A DNA stretch of 27,157 nt from QYQD01 sp040755415 (GTDB lineage: Bacteria; Desulfobacterota; QYQD01), in the NCBI GenBank assembly GCA_040755415.1, contig JBFMAZ010000087.1, positions 1-27,157 of the forward strand, read 5' to 3'. Position 1 is the stretch's first letter; every line of letters begins with the position of its first letter. The notes beneath the pieces were generated by a model that was not told the DNA's origin, made no database searches, and saw nothing but the letters and a program-made list of their open reading frames with translations. A program made the translations under genes and the position numbers. Of the stretch, positions 20,125 to 27,157 are shown one piece after another.

Positions 20125-21639
20125 CTATCTTTTTTTGCGGACAAGAACGCGTCTTCTTACCACTTTCCGGCGAGGCTTGGGGGACAGGGAAGATGGCCTT
20201 GCAGCTTCATGCCAGGTGGAAACCGCGTTTTCGGTTTCACCGGCCGGGTTTTGCCGATAGCGGCAGGTCGCCCTGGGACATTTCAAAATTATATTCCCTG
20301 ACTGGTCGGAAGTTTCTATCAAAAACGGATTTTTGCATTGAGGGCAGGGGATATGATATGGTTTTCCCCAACTTATGAGATTGCAGCTCTTGTCGGAACA
20401 TACATAAAAGAGTTTGCCCGTCGGTGTCTTCTGCGTTTGTATCTTACCGGTACCGCATACCGGGCAGGTTGTTGTTAGGTCTTCTGTAAAGGCTGCGATC
20501 CGGCTCTCTATGAGCTCATCTGTTATATCGGCATCCTTTTCTTCCTGTGCCGGGCCTGTTTCATATTTAGGCGTGGCCCGTAGTGATACTTCTTCTTTAT
20601 GGGGTGTTGCTGTAATTGCTTCTGCCTCTGGGCCCGTCGAAGGGGCTGTTTCCTGTTCTGCTGGTTCCAAGGCAGGTAACGGCGCATCTTGGGTAGGGAG
20701 AACCCTCTGGCATGTTGCCTCCTCTACATCTTTTTCAGGTAAATCCGAATCATGCGGAGCGGACTCTGGAGGGATGTCCGGTATTATTTTTGCCGGTTTT
20801 GCCGCCACATCCGGTTTATTATGCAGGTCCCCGGGTTCGCGGGTGGGTACAAACTCTGTTGGCCTCCTTTCTGTGTCTGACGTAACTTCAGCCATTACGC
20901 CCTTCTTGGTAAAAAGGTCTTTAAACTTAAAGTGATCTGCGTCTTCACAGCGGGACAGGACTTTGGGAGTTGACAGAGAGAGACAGCCCCGTTGCGATCT
21001 TATCTCTTCCTGTCGATGGCGGAATATCTGCACAGATGTTTGTTCTGATTTTGGCTTGGGTCTTTGTTTTGGCAGGGACGCTCCCTGCATCTGTAATGTC
21101 TGGTCAAACTGGCTGATCGCGGTTTCCAGTTTTTTACGTCCGGACAATACCTCATCCATGGCCTGAACAAGGTAGGCGACAAGATTTCCCCCGGGCATTT
21201 TAGGGAAGACGCGGTCAAGTAATTGGACCATACTGATGGCCGGTTTCGTGGCAGAAAAACTACCATCGGCGGCCGCATCAATATATCCTTTTTGAATTAT
21301 ATCCTGGAGGGACGCCTTCAGGTCTTCGTCCGGGTTGAGGCCGAATTCAGCCAATTCATTCAGGAATGTTTCCTCTGTATAACGTTCGGGCGGGGAGCAC
21401 GCCCCGGTCGTAGATGCGCCGAGGTGTGCGCATCTGTGAGATAGAGTGTTTTCGATATCAGTTTCACGTTCTACGGCGAGGATAAGACACGGTATGGTCG
21501 CTACATTGAGAGGCAATGAGCCAATTCCATACCTGGTACCGATCAGCCGTTCTATATGCCGTCCCAGGGTCTCATCAAATCGTGCCCGGATATTACGTGT
21601 GTGTGCGGAAAGGTGATCTTGCTCGATATTCTGCTGCAT
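20125..21639 (-). CDS. Uncharacterised protein with topoisomerase-type zinc ribbons
   Basis: Protein of about 504 residues. I start at the ATG at 21639, which has GGAG seven bases upstream; the farther ATG at 21687 lies within a dispersed repeat. The N-terminal half (about 1-215) is predicted helical and unrecognised. The middle (about 215-370) is proline- and glutamate-rich and looks disordered. Residues about 388-460 contain two C4 zinc ribbons, CPVC...CSDKSC and CPQC...CPRATC, resembling the C-terminal zinc fingers of bacterial topoisomerase I. The tail is very basic (RRKVVRRRVLVRKKR) and could bind nucleic acid. No topoisomerase catalytic domain is present. It lies 28 bases before the FGE-domain gene on the same strand, so the two are very likely made together. 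I do not assign a function; nucleic-acid or ribosome binding is inferred from ribbons plus basic tail. Confidence 0.72.
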   Translation of the reverse strand: MQQNIEQDHLSAHTRNIRARFDETLGRHIERLIGTRYGIGSLPLNVATIPCLILAVERETDIENTLSHRCAHLGASTTGACSPPERYTEETFLNELAEFGLNPDEDLKASLQDIIQKGYIDAAADGSFSATKPAISMVQLLDRVFPKMPGGNLVAYLVQAMDEVLSGRKKLETAISQFDQTLQMQGASLPKQRPKPKSEQTSVQIFRHRQEEIRSQRGCLSLSTPKVLSRCEDADHFKFKDLFTKKGVMAEVTSDTERRPTEFVPTREPGDLHNKPDVAAKPAKIIPDIPPESAPHDSDLPEKDVEEATCQRVLPTQDAPLPALEPAEQETAPSTGPEAEAITATPHKEEVSLRATPKYETGPAQEEKDADITDELIESRIAAFTEDLTTTCPVCGTGKIQTQKTPTGKLFYVCSDKSCNLISWGKPYHIPCPQCKNPFLIETSDQSGNIILKCPRATCRYRQNPAGETENAVSTWHEAARPSSLSPKPRRKVVRRRVLVRKKR

Positions 21640-21666
21640 AGGCGATCTCCGTACCAGTATCTCTTT

Positions 21667-21769
21667 ATAGGCAATGTCACTAGTCATTAGTCATTGGTCA
21701 TTGATTGAGTTGGGAAGATTAACCGCTTTTACCAGTGATAAATGACCATTGACTAATGACATCGCCTAT
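21667..21769. repeat. Heptamer-period hairpin repeat, copy B
   Basis: Arms of GTCACTA/GTCATTA/GTCATTG units and the inverse (ACCAGTGAT, AAATGAC, CATTGAC, TAATGAC) surround a loop sharing AGTYGGGA and CTTTTACCAG with copy A (2981-3075). The symmetry extends outward through ATAGGCAATGTC on the left and GACATCGCCTAT on the right. It fills the spacer between the zinc-ribbon gene and the PilZ gene; the remainder (21770-21851) shows nothing recognisable. Confidence 0.75.
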
Positions 21770-21851
21770 CAGCATAGGCTTGTATGGTACAGACGGACTT
21801 CAGATTTCTTATCGACACAAACGGCTGGGAGATTAGCGCGCTAAAGGCAAG

Positions 21852-22202
21852 CTATGCATCGAGCCATCGAAGGCCGCTACCCCCGCTTGACTCTTCACAA
21901 AGAGAGACTACATTTAGAAATTCTTCCAGGGCCTCTTTGGCCTCGAGGTCTTTGAAACTAAGGAACATGATGCCTGCACCACCGTTGGCAAGATGCCGTA
22001 CTTCCCCACTCACAAAGGCATAACCAAAACCCGGCACATCTATAGCCACATCTACTTTATCATTTAAAATTAATACGTGGCAGGCAGGCAGGAAACAGCC
22101 TCTTACACTGATGTCTTTTGTAAAATAAGACTCTCCGCTTTTAAGGAGAACGACCTTGAGACCAAAGTCGAAGCGCGGGGCTGTCCTCTGCTCTTTTCCC
22201 AA
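21852..22202 (-). CDS. PilZ-domain protein
   Basis: Small cytoplasmic protein of 116 residues made of one PilZ domain, a cyclic-di-GMP receptor. The N-terminal RTAPR gives the RxxxR motif (Arg6, Arg10), and DISVRG at 30-35 gives the (D/N)xSxxG motif, so both ligand-binding elements are intact. Translation starts at a TTG at 22202 with a strong AAAGGAGG eight bases upstream. It stands alone between a repeat and the tRNA pair. It could act on the PilB-like ATPase, on polysaccharide synthesis or on motility; the sequence does not say which. Confidence 0.9.
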   Translation of the reverse strand: MGKEQRTAPRFDFGLKVVLLKSGESYFTKDISVRGCFLPACHVLILNDKVDVAIDVPGFGYAFVSGEVRHLANGGAGIMFLSFKDLEAKEALEEFLNVVSLCEESSGGSGLRWLDA

Positions 22203-22267
22203 AGATATTACCTCCTTTAGGACGTTTCGGCATATTCAGGGAATGACTTTACATTTTATTTTGTTAA

Positions 22268-22308
22268 AGAAATGAAAAAGGGCTATCCACCATAGGCGGA
22301 TAACCCTT
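22268..22308 (-). terminator. Rho-independent terminator of the tRNA-Arg/tRNA-His unit
   Basis: On the minus strand AAGGGTTATCC and GGATAGCCCTT pair (22308-22298 with 22288-22278) around a 9-nt loop, followed by TTTTTCATTT. It lies just downstream of tRNA-His. Confidence 0.85.
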
Positions 22309-22316
22309 GATTTTAC

Positions 22317-22394
22317 TGGGGTGAGCGGAGGGACTCGAACCCTCGACCTCTGGGGCCACAACCCAGTGCTCTAACCAACTGAGCCACGCCCACC
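22317..22394 (-). tRNA. tRNA-His (anticodon GTG)
   Basis: The acceptor stem GTGGGCG pairs with CGCTCAC, the anticodon loop is TTGTGGC (anticodon GTG), the T loop is GGTTCGAGTCC, and CCA is encoded. The discriminator is C, and an encoded G precedes position 1, as required for histidine tRNAs (the G-1:C73 pair). Confidence 0.96.
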
Positions 22395-22404
22395 ATGGAA
22401 GATC

Positions 22405-22481
22405 TGGCGCGCCTGAAGGGATTCGAACCCCTGACCTATGGATTAGAAGTCCATTGCTCTATCCAACTGAGCTACAGGCGC
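22405..22481 (-). tRNA. tRNA-Arg (anticodon TCT)
   Basis: The 77-nt tRNA has acceptor stem GCGCCTG / CAGGCGC, anticodon loop CTTCTAA (anticodon TCT, reading AGA), T arm GGGTTCGAATCCC and encoded CCA. It is ten bases upstream of tRNA-His on the same strand, and the two form one transcript. Confidence 0.96.
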
Positions 22482-22498
22482 AGATGGTACGGTAGCTA

Positions 22499-22527
22499 TC
22501 TTTAACAACATTTTGACGCCTTGTAAA
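22499..22527 (-). promoter_or_regulatory. Promoter of the tRNA-Arg/tRNA-His unit
   Basis: On the minus strand TTTACA (22527-22522), a 17-base spacer and TAAAGA (22504-22499) lie about 18 bases before tRNA-Arg. The match to sigma-70 consensus is fair. The rest of the gap to 22643 must hold the divergent LysR promoter, which I cannot resolve. Confidence 0.5.
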
Positions 22528-22643
22528 GACAAAATTCAGCGCTGGCGTCTGCTCCGGTCGCATATTAAAAAGTTATTGCAAGGTATTCACTTTACCGCTA
22601 TGGTTACGATCACGCCTCATATCTACGCCAGGGTGAAAAAGCC

Positions 22644-23567
22644 ATGTTTGATCTTCACCAATTAGAAGTTTTCTGCCGCGTCCTGGAATTAAAGAGCTTT
22701 TCAAAGGCCGCAGAATCAGTATATCTTACCCAGCCGACGGTTAGCGGGCATATTCAGGCCCTGGAACAGTTCTTGGATACCCGCCTCTTTGACCGTCTGG
22801 GCAAGAAGATTGTACCTACCAGGGCCGGAGAATTACTTTATAAATATGCTAAGCAGATGTTGAGCCTGCGGTCTGAGGCCCAGCGAGAGTTAGAGCTTTT
22901 TCTGGGCAGGGTCAAAGGGGAGATGACCATCGGCGCCAGTACCATCCCGGGGGCATACATCCTTCCCGAGTTGATAGGGGCTTTTAAAAAAGACCACAGC
23001 GGCATTCATATTACCCTGACTATAGCTGATACCATGGGCGTCATAGATAGCCTGCGGGCAGGGAAGATCGAGATAGGGGTGGTAGGGGCTAAGATAGAGG
23101 ATAAAAGGCTCAGGTATCAGGAGTTGGTCAGGGACGAGATGGTGGTTGTGATCCCGCCCACCCATGCCTGGGCTGGGCGGCGCTATGTGGAGGCAGGTGA
23201 GCTGAAGAAGGAGACTTTCGTGCTGCGCGAACCGGGCTCCGGCACGCGCATGACCAGCCTCAGGGCCCTTGAGGAACTGGGCGTGGATGTAAAAGAACTT
23301 AACGTCGTTGCCGAGATGGGCAGCACCGAGGCCGTGCGTCAGGCCGTGAAGGCGGGAATAGGCATTGGTATTTTATCCCGACGGGCAGTCAGGGACGATA
23401 TCGCCGCCGGTTCCTTGCATGGACTGAGGGTAACAGGGTTAGACTTATGGCGTGAGTTTTATGTCGTAGTTCTTAAGGGGCGTACGCTTTCTCCGATTGC
23501 CAGTTCTTTTCTTGATTTCTTGTTTTCGCATGCAAATAGTTTTACCGAGAAGGAGAACCCGGCCTAA
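22644..23567 (+). CDS. LysR-family transcriptional regulator
   Basis: Tetrameric DNA-binding regulator of 307 residues. An N-terminal winged helix-turn-helix (about 1-62) with SFSKAAESVYLTQPTVSGHI and FDRLGKKIVPTRAG is followed by the linker helix and a two-lobed effector-binding domain from about 90, beginning MTIGASTIPGAYILPELI. That GASTIPG-Y-LP signature resembles the LysR group linked to selenium metabolism and the CysB/CysL-like branch; I treat this as a hint only, because no selenium gene is nearby. AGGGTG lies before the ATG. It diverges from the tRNA unit and converges on the TlpA-like gene with an 11-base gap and no visible terminator. Regulated genes are unknown. Confidence 0.92.
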   Translation: MFDLHQLEVFCRVLELKSFSKAAESVYLTQPTVSGHIQALEQFLDTRLFDRLGKKIVPTRAGELLYKYAKQMLSLRSEAQRELELFLGRVKGEMTIGASTIPGAYILPELIGAFKKDHSGIHITLTIADTMGVIDSLRAGKIEIGVVGAKIEDKRLRYQELVRDEMVVVIPPTHAWAGRRYVEAGELKKETFVLREPGSGTRMTSLRALEELGVDVKELNVVAEMGSTEAVRQAVKAGIGIGILSRRAVRDDIAAGSLHGLRVTGLDLWREFYVVVLKGRTLSPIASSFLDFLFSHANSFTEKENPA

Positions 23568-23578
23568 CGACTCGCCCC

Positions 23579-24121
23579 TTATTTTTTAAAGAGCGGCAAC
23601 ATATCCCTTTCGAGGGCATCCATTTTGAGTTCGCCTATATATCTTTTTATTATATTTCCTTTTGAATCCACAAGAAAACTCGCGGGGATGAAGTAGATAC
23701 CCCCATAGTCCTTACATACCGCATTATTACCTATTAGAACAGGGTAGGTAATGCCGGCTCTTTTGACAAATTCGGCCAGGACTTTCCTGCCGGCAGATGT
23801 GACGGCGTCGTCAAGCGATATACTGATAATTTCAAGTCCCCTACCCTTATATTTTTTGTGCACAGCAATAAAAGCGGGTATCTCGGCCCGACAGGCAGGG
23901 CACCCCGTGGCCCAGAAGTTAACCAGGACAACCTTGCCTTTAAAGTGGCTGAGGCTTACCATGCGGCCATCCAAGTCTTCCAGGGAAAAATCGGGGGCCC
24001 TGACGGTTTTTGCCTCTGAGTCAGGAGATGTATAAAGTTGTACGAAAACTAACAGGACAAATACTAAAGCAACAAACCACCTTACTGAATGTCCAAAGTA
24101 ACACCTTAAGTTATCTGCCAT
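23579..24121 (-). CDS. TlpA/ResA-like thioredoxin-fold protein, membrane-anchored
   Basis: Thiol-disulfide oxidoreductase of 180 residues facing the periplasm. An N-terminal hydrophobic helix (about 13-30) is a signal anchor or uncleaved signal. The AhpC/TlpA-type domain begins APDFSLEDLDG, and the redox motif CPAC is at 74-77 after VNFWATG. The cis-proline segment is FIPASFLVD. The family reduces periplasmic disulfides, often during cytochrome c maturation or for a dedicated partner. It begins three bases after the creatininase-family gene, and its ribosome-binding site (AGGGAG) overlaps that gene's last codons, so translation is coupled. No cytochrome biogenesis gene is adjacent. The substrate is unknown. 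Confidence 0.9.
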   Translation of the reverse strand: MADNLRCYFGHSVRWFVALVFVLLVFVQLYTSPDSEAKTVRAPDFSLEDLDGRMVSLSHFKGKVVLVNFWATGCPACRAEIPAFIAVHKKYKGRGLEIISISLDDAVTSAGRKVLAEFVKRAGITYPVLIGNNAVCKDYGGIYFIPASFLVDSKGNIIKRYIGELKMDALERDMLPLFKK

Positions 24122-24124
24122 GCC

Positions 24125-24844
24125 TTACTCCCTGAACTGTTCGATTCTTTCTACCAGGTTGATGAGTTCGTCCGCTACCGCATAGAACAATTTTTTGCCT
24201 TTTTCCGGATTGGCCCTGGCCGGGTTGCCCCAGACACCATTTGGCCAGAATTTCCTCTTGTTTCTTACCAGGATGGGGTTGGGGAAGGCCGGATATTCTT
24301 CCGGACTTGTTCCCTTGACCCATTCCGGGCGCAGGTAGAGCATAACCGATGTTTCTACCTCTCCGGCGTGCGAATCACCGGCTGTTTCTACAAGACCCCG
24401 GGCAGCCCTTCCAACCAGGTCGAGTATGCTTAAAACCGCTATTTTGGCCTCAGGCAGGGCAGAGAGCAATTCCTCTCCGGCATCGGTAATAGCGGCCAGG
24501 TGCGTCCCGCCTGCATGCCCGGAGATAAGGATAAAATTCCTCAACCCCTGGTAATAGAGGGACGTAACGATATCTATAGTCAGCCTGCGCAGGGTTCCGG
24601 CCTTTATGGTGATTGTGCCGGGATGTCCGCCTGTACTGCGGCATAGTCCGTAATGGATGGGGGGAGCCACAAATAGGGGCCTTTTCAAACATGCGGACCT
24701 AGCCGTTTCGTAGATATGTATGGTGTCTGTAGAGAGGGGAAGGTGGGAACCATGCTCTTCTACCGAGCCGTAAGGGATGACGACCGTGCGGGTCTTTTTC
24801 AGCCCTTCGGCAAATTCAGGCGTAGTAAGTTCTTCCAGGAGCAT
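24125..24844 (-). CDS. Creatininase-family metal-dependent amidohydrolase
   Basis: Cytoplasmic hydrolase of 239 residues in the creatinine amidohydrolase family, which includes creatininase, MftE and FAPy deformylase-like enzymes. Metal-binding motifs are intact: GSVEEHGSHLPLSTD (26-40), ISGHAGGTH (about 106-114) and DSHAGEVETS (about 156-165). Family members use two metal ions to open cyclic amides or cleave peptide-like bonds. The neighbours do not identify a mycofactocin, F420 or riboflavin pathway, so the substrate cannot be assigned. It is followed after three bases by the TlpA-like gene, on the same transcript. AAGG about eight bases before the ATG is a weak ribosome-binding site. Confidence 0.9.
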   Translation of the reverse strand: MLLEELTTPEFAEGLKKTRTVVIPYGSVEEHGSHLPLSTDTIHIYETARSACLKRPLFVAPPIHYGLCRSTGGHPGTITIKAGTLRRLTIDIVTSLYYQGLRNFILISGHAGGTHLAAITDAGEELLSALPEAKIAVLSILDLVGRAARGLVETAGDSHAGEVETSVMLYLRPEWVKGTSPEEYPAFPNPILVRNKRKFWPNGVWGNPARANPEKGKKLFYAVADELINLVERIEQFRE

Positions 24845-25134
24845 AGGTGAAGCCTTATGCGAGTAGATTTAGGTCACGAAAATGCCGTACTTTAAGTGAA
24901 CTCCCTGTTTCTTCGCTTCACGGCTTGCGCAGCGACCCTTTCGGGGCACGCCGGTGGGGAACATCTGCCCCTTCCAGCCTCTAAAAGGCTGGCTTTCCCC
25001 TTCCGGCTTGCCCTCGATGGGTACCCCGCAGCTCCAGCAAGTTTCGCTCAGAAACATAGATGGTTCCCGAAGCTAAAGAGACTCTGACACGGAATCTAAT
25101 TGACTTTCAGGGGCATGTCAATAATAATTGCCGC
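24845..25134. other. Intergenic region with hairpin-rich, possibly repeated sequence
   Basis: No confident gene lies here. A minus-strand frame (25057-24869, 62 residues, ending GVHLKYGIFVT) is open but lacks a good ribosome-binding site and matches no family I know. The DNA contains a CCAGCCT-CTAAA-AGGCTGG hairpin (about 24975-24993) nested in GGGGAA...TTCCCC symmetry. It separates the divergent creatininase-family and PHP genes and must carry their promoters, which I cannot place. Confidence 0.45.
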
Positions 25135-26016
25135 ATGATCGACTTGCATATACATACCATAGCCAGTTCCGACGGACAGCACACCCCGGAGGAGATATTT
25201 GCCCTGGCCGGAAGTCATGGCCTTAAGGCTATTGCCTTTGCCGACCATAACAGCGTGGGCAGTGTGCCGGAAGGGGTTCGCCTGGGAAAAGAGACCGGCA
25301 TAGAGCTCGTGCCGGCCATAGAGATCAACACCTTCTATGCAGACCTTGACCTGCACCTTCTGGCCTATTTTATCGACTATGAAGGCACATCTATCCAGGA
25401 CTGGCTGGCTACCATACGGGTAGAAAAAGAAAAGCAGGCGCTGCAACGGATCGCCAGGCTGCAGGAATCGGGTTTTGTCCTCACGGAGGAAGACGTACGC
25501 CGGCATTCAGGCGGTAAGATTCCAACCGGATATTCTTATCTCAAGGCCATCTTGGACCGAAAAGAAAATAAGGACGACCCCAGGCTCAGGACATATACTG
25601 AAGGAAACAGCGCCAGGTCACCTTATTATCAATTCTATCATGATTGGCTAAAGGGCGGGAGGCCAGCCTACGTGCCCATTAAAGTCCTGGCTACACCTGG
25701 CGTCATAAGGCAGGTCCTGGAGTGGAAGGCTATCCCTGTCCTGGCCCACCCCATGGACACGCCGGATACAGCCATTATGGTCCTTATAGGGGCCGGTCTG
25801 ATGGGTCTGGAGGTCTATAACAGCTACCACAGTGCGGAGCAGGTTAAACATTTCGAGGCCATAGCCGGGGAACACAACCTCCTTATGACTAGTGGCTCCG
25901 ATTTCCACGGCCGGAAGATGAAGCCGGATATCGAAATGGGAAGATTACGTGGCAACGATATGTCCCTTCTTGATGCCCTCAAGGCGGCTAAGGCCTGCCT
26001 TGATGCGGATTCCTGA
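25135..26016 (+). CDS. PHP-domain phosphoesterase (TrpH/YciV type)
   Basis: Metal-dependent phosphoesterase of about 293 residues. I start at the ATG at 25135 because the PHP domain begins at once with MIDLHIHT; an earlier in-frame ATG at 25060 would add 25 residues with no family character. The metal ligands are visible in order: DLHIHT, the FADHNSV motif, EINTF, LAHPMDTP and SGSDFHG near the C-terminus. Family members hydrolyse 3'-5' oligonucleotide ends or 3',5'-bisphosphates; the substrate here is inferred only. No clear ribosome-binding site precedes the start. It is followed by smpB after 79 bases, probably from a separate promoter. Confidence 0.88.
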   Translation: MIDLHIHTIASSDGQHTPEEIFALAGSHGLKAIAFADHNSVGSVPEGVRLGKETGIELVPAIEINTFYADLDLHLLAYFIDYEGTSIQDWLATIRVEKEKQALQRIARLQESGFVLTEEDVRRHSGGKIPTGYSYLKAILDRKENKDDPRLRTYTEGNSARSPYYQFYHDWLKGGRPAYVPIKVLATPGVIRQVLEWKAIPVLAHPMDTPDTAIMVLIGAGLMGLEVYNSYHSAEQVKHFEAIAGEHNLLMTSGSDFHGRKMKPDIEMGRLRGNDMSLLDALKAAKACLDADS

Positions 26017-26045
26017 TGTATATTTTTAGGAGGAGTTCAAGCCGA

Positions 26046-26073
26046 TTGCTTTTTATATGAAATGTATTATTAT
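26046..26073 (+). promoter_or_regulatory. Possible smpB promoter
   Basis: TTGCTT (26046-26051), a 16-base spacer and TATTAT (26068-26073) lie in an AT-rich gap just before smpB. The match is moderate and unproved. Confidence 0.35.
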
Positions 26074-26095
26074 TTAGTAAAAAGGACGTGTATTC

Positions 26096-26548
26096 TTGAG
26101 TGTAAAGGTAGTTTGCCAGAATAAGAAGGCGGCACATGACTATTTTATCACTGAAAGATATGAGGCAGGTCTGGTACTTACGGGAAGTGAGGTCAAGTCC
26201 CTTCGGCAGGGAAAGGCAAACCTGGCCGATGGTTATGCGCAGGTGGTGGATGATGAAGTGTTGCTGTATAATGTGCACATAAGCCCATATTCTCATACGC
26301 ACCATGTGGAGCAGGACCCAACCCGCACCCGCAAGGTTTTGCTCCACCGGCAGGAGATAAGAAGGCTGATCGGCAAGATACAGGAGAAGGGGTTTACGCT
26401 CATACCGACTAGGATATACTTTAAGAATGGTTGGGTGAAGGTAGAACTGGCCCTGGCCAAGGGTAAAAAGTTATATGATAAAAGAGAGAGTATAAAGAGG
26501 AGGGAAGAAGAAAGGGAGATAGCCAAGCGCTATCGAGGTCGAAACTGA
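26096..26548 (+). CDS. smpB: SsrA-binding protein SmpB
   Basis: Small basic RNA-binding protein of 150 residues that delivers tmRNA to stalled ribosomes. Family motifs are NKKAAHDYF near the N-terminus, AGLVLTGSEVKSLRQGKANL, the HISPYSH segment, and a basic C-terminal tail (YDKRESIKRREEEREIAKR) that enters the mRNA channel. Length is typical. The start is a TTG at 26096 with AAAGGA upstream; no ATG or GTG in frame fits. It ends ten bases before the tmRNA gene, so the protein and its RNA partner are directly linked and may share transcription. Confidence 0.97.
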   Translation: MSVKVVCQNKKAAHDYFITERYEAGLVLTGSEVKSLRQGKANLADGYAQVVDDEVLLYNVHISPYSHTHHVEQDPTRTRKVLLHRQEIRRLIGKIQEKGFTLIPTRIYFKNGWVKVELALAKGKKLYDKRESIKRREEEREIAKRYRGRN

Positions 26549-26558
26549 CATATCCATG

Positions 26559-26909
26559 GGGGGCGAAACGGCTTCGACGGGGATATGTAAGTTTAAGCTG
26601 CATACCGAGGTCCTGTTGGCTCGTTAAACAAACAGGAAAAAACAAACGCAGACAACTGCGAATACGCTCTGGCTGCTTAAGCCAGCGTCCTTCTGATTCG
26701 ATCCTGCGGAATCAGAAAGGACGACGGATAGCGGGATAGCCTTCCCTCAATCGCCTGCTGAGAGGGGAAGCGAAACTTTATGCGGGCTAATCTCCTGGTT
26801 GCCCGGCCCGGGGTGGAACCAGGGGGTGAAATTTGAACCCCAGGCTATGTATGTAGATGCTTAAATGGAGTATCTTCGGACGCGGGTTCGACTCCCGCCG
26901 CCTCCACCA
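26559..26909 (+). ncRNA. ssrA: tmRNA (SsrA), one-piece form
   Basis: A 351-nt RNA whose ends form the tRNA-like domain: 5' GGGGGCG pairs with 3' CGCCTCC, followed by A and encoded CCA. GGGTTCGACTCCC forms the T arm, and the conserved AAACGGCTTCGACG is near the 5' end. The internal frame at 26648-26680 encodes ADNCEYALAA then TAA, the proteolysis tag. Together with the tRNA-borne alanine the appended tag is A-ADNCEYALAA. The pseudoknot-rich middle is present (several C/G-rich complementary segments). Standard trans-translation function with the adjacent smpB product is expected. The cysteine in the tag is uncommon. Confidence 0.97.
26648..26680 (+). other. tmRNA tag-peptide reading frame
   Basis: GCA GAC AAC TGC GAA TAC GCT CTG GCT GCT TAA gives ADNCEYALAA. 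The ALAA end is the usual degradation signal. The frame was set by the resume alanine codon after the A-rich segment and the in-frame stop. Confidence 0.88.
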
Positions 26910-26922
26910 TTTTGATTTAGAC

Positions 26923-26965
26923 AACCCGTTTCTCCGGAGTGGTTCGCCGGGGGGACGGGTTTTCT
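26923..26965 (+). terminator. Rho-independent terminator after tmRNA
   Basis: AACCCGT (26923-26929) pairs with ACGGGTT (26955-26961), with an inner CTCCGG/CCGGGG reinforcement, and a T-rich TTTTCTATTT follows. It lies 13 bases after the tmRNA CCA. Confidence 0.8.
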
Positions 26966-27061
26966 ATTTCCCCTGCTTTCAGCCGGAAATTAGTCAAACA
27001 CATCTTCTGCAGTTTCAAAAAATAATTTTGGTATCACTTTAGCTGTTTGAAAAAGTATTTT

Positions 27062-27141
27062 AAAATCCCTCCCAACCTCCCTTTTCCAAAGGGAGGCGAA
27101 ACACTCTCCCCCCTTTGAAAAAGGGGGATTAAGGGGGATTT
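27062..27141. repeat. C-rich/G-rich double-hairpin repeat, copy 3
   Basis: AAATCCCTCCC on the left, hairpins CCTCCCTTTTCCAAAGGGAGG and CCCCCCTTTGAAAAAGGGGG, and GGGGGATTTTT on the right repeat the architecture of 6986-7062. The stretch from the tmRNA terminator to the window end holds no gene I can support. Confidence 0.75.
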
Positions 27142-27157
27142 TTGAGGTGCCGTTTTC

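Noticed and set aside
26857..27042. A 61-codon plus-strand frame over the tmRNA 3' end
   Set aside because: It lies across the tRNA-like domain of ssrA and the following terminator and has no independent support.

Overview
The window looks like chromosomal DNA of a Desulfobacterota (former Deltaproteobacteria) anaerobe. This is inferred, not proved. It rests on the PAS-kinase style (an 'ERKRAEEALR' linker before PAS), a ferredoxin-linked 2-oxoacid oxidoreductase gamma subunit, a LysR regulator resembling the selenium-metabolism group, a tmRNA tag ending in EYALAA, and two families of dispersed hairpin repeats of the kind I associate with that phylum. Base composition is mid-GC and fairly even. 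I see no prophage, no intact insertion sequence and no CRISPR array.

Layout. 1-3.7 kb: ileS behind an 11-G tract, a repeat-filled spacer, then an orphan KorC-type gamma subunit. 3.7-9.4 kb: a hybrid histidine kinase on the minus strand, diverging from a PilB/GspE-type ATPase that carries a duplicated N-terminal domain and MshEN-like repeats. 9.4-9.9 kb: a promoter, tRNA-Leu(CAA), its terminator and a frameshifted remnant of a tyrosine recombinase. 9.9-15 kb: a PAS-LuxR regulator, a LivK-like binding protein, a small DUF559 nuclease gene between inverted repeats, and a large chemoreceptor. 15-21.6 kb, minus strand: a zinc-ribbon protein, a large acidic protein ending in an FGE/SUMF1 fold, and WbpP- and WbpA-like enzymes that together make UDP-N-acetylgalactosaminuronate. 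21.8-22.5 kb, minus strand: a PilZ protein, then tRNA-His and tRNA-Arg with a shared promoter and terminator. 22.6-26 kb: a LysR regulator, a TlpA-like thioredoxin and a creatininase-family hydrolase (minus-strand pair), and a PHP phosphoesterase. 26-27 kb: smpB, ssrA (tmRNA) and its terminator, then a repeat.

Together: smpB and ssrA form the trans-translation pair. The binding protein and the chemoreceptor could form a ligand-sensing pair that an inserted DUF559 unit now separates. The MshEN-like repeats of the ATPase and the PilZ protein both point to cyclic-di-GMP control. The zinc-ribbon/FGE pair is the least explained part and is the best candidate for something undescribed. The most striking non-coding structure is the dispersed repeats: a 7-nt-period hairpin (three sites) and a C-rich/G-rich hairpin family (three sites, one inserted in frame in a coding region), plus the related inverted repeats around the DUF559 gene.
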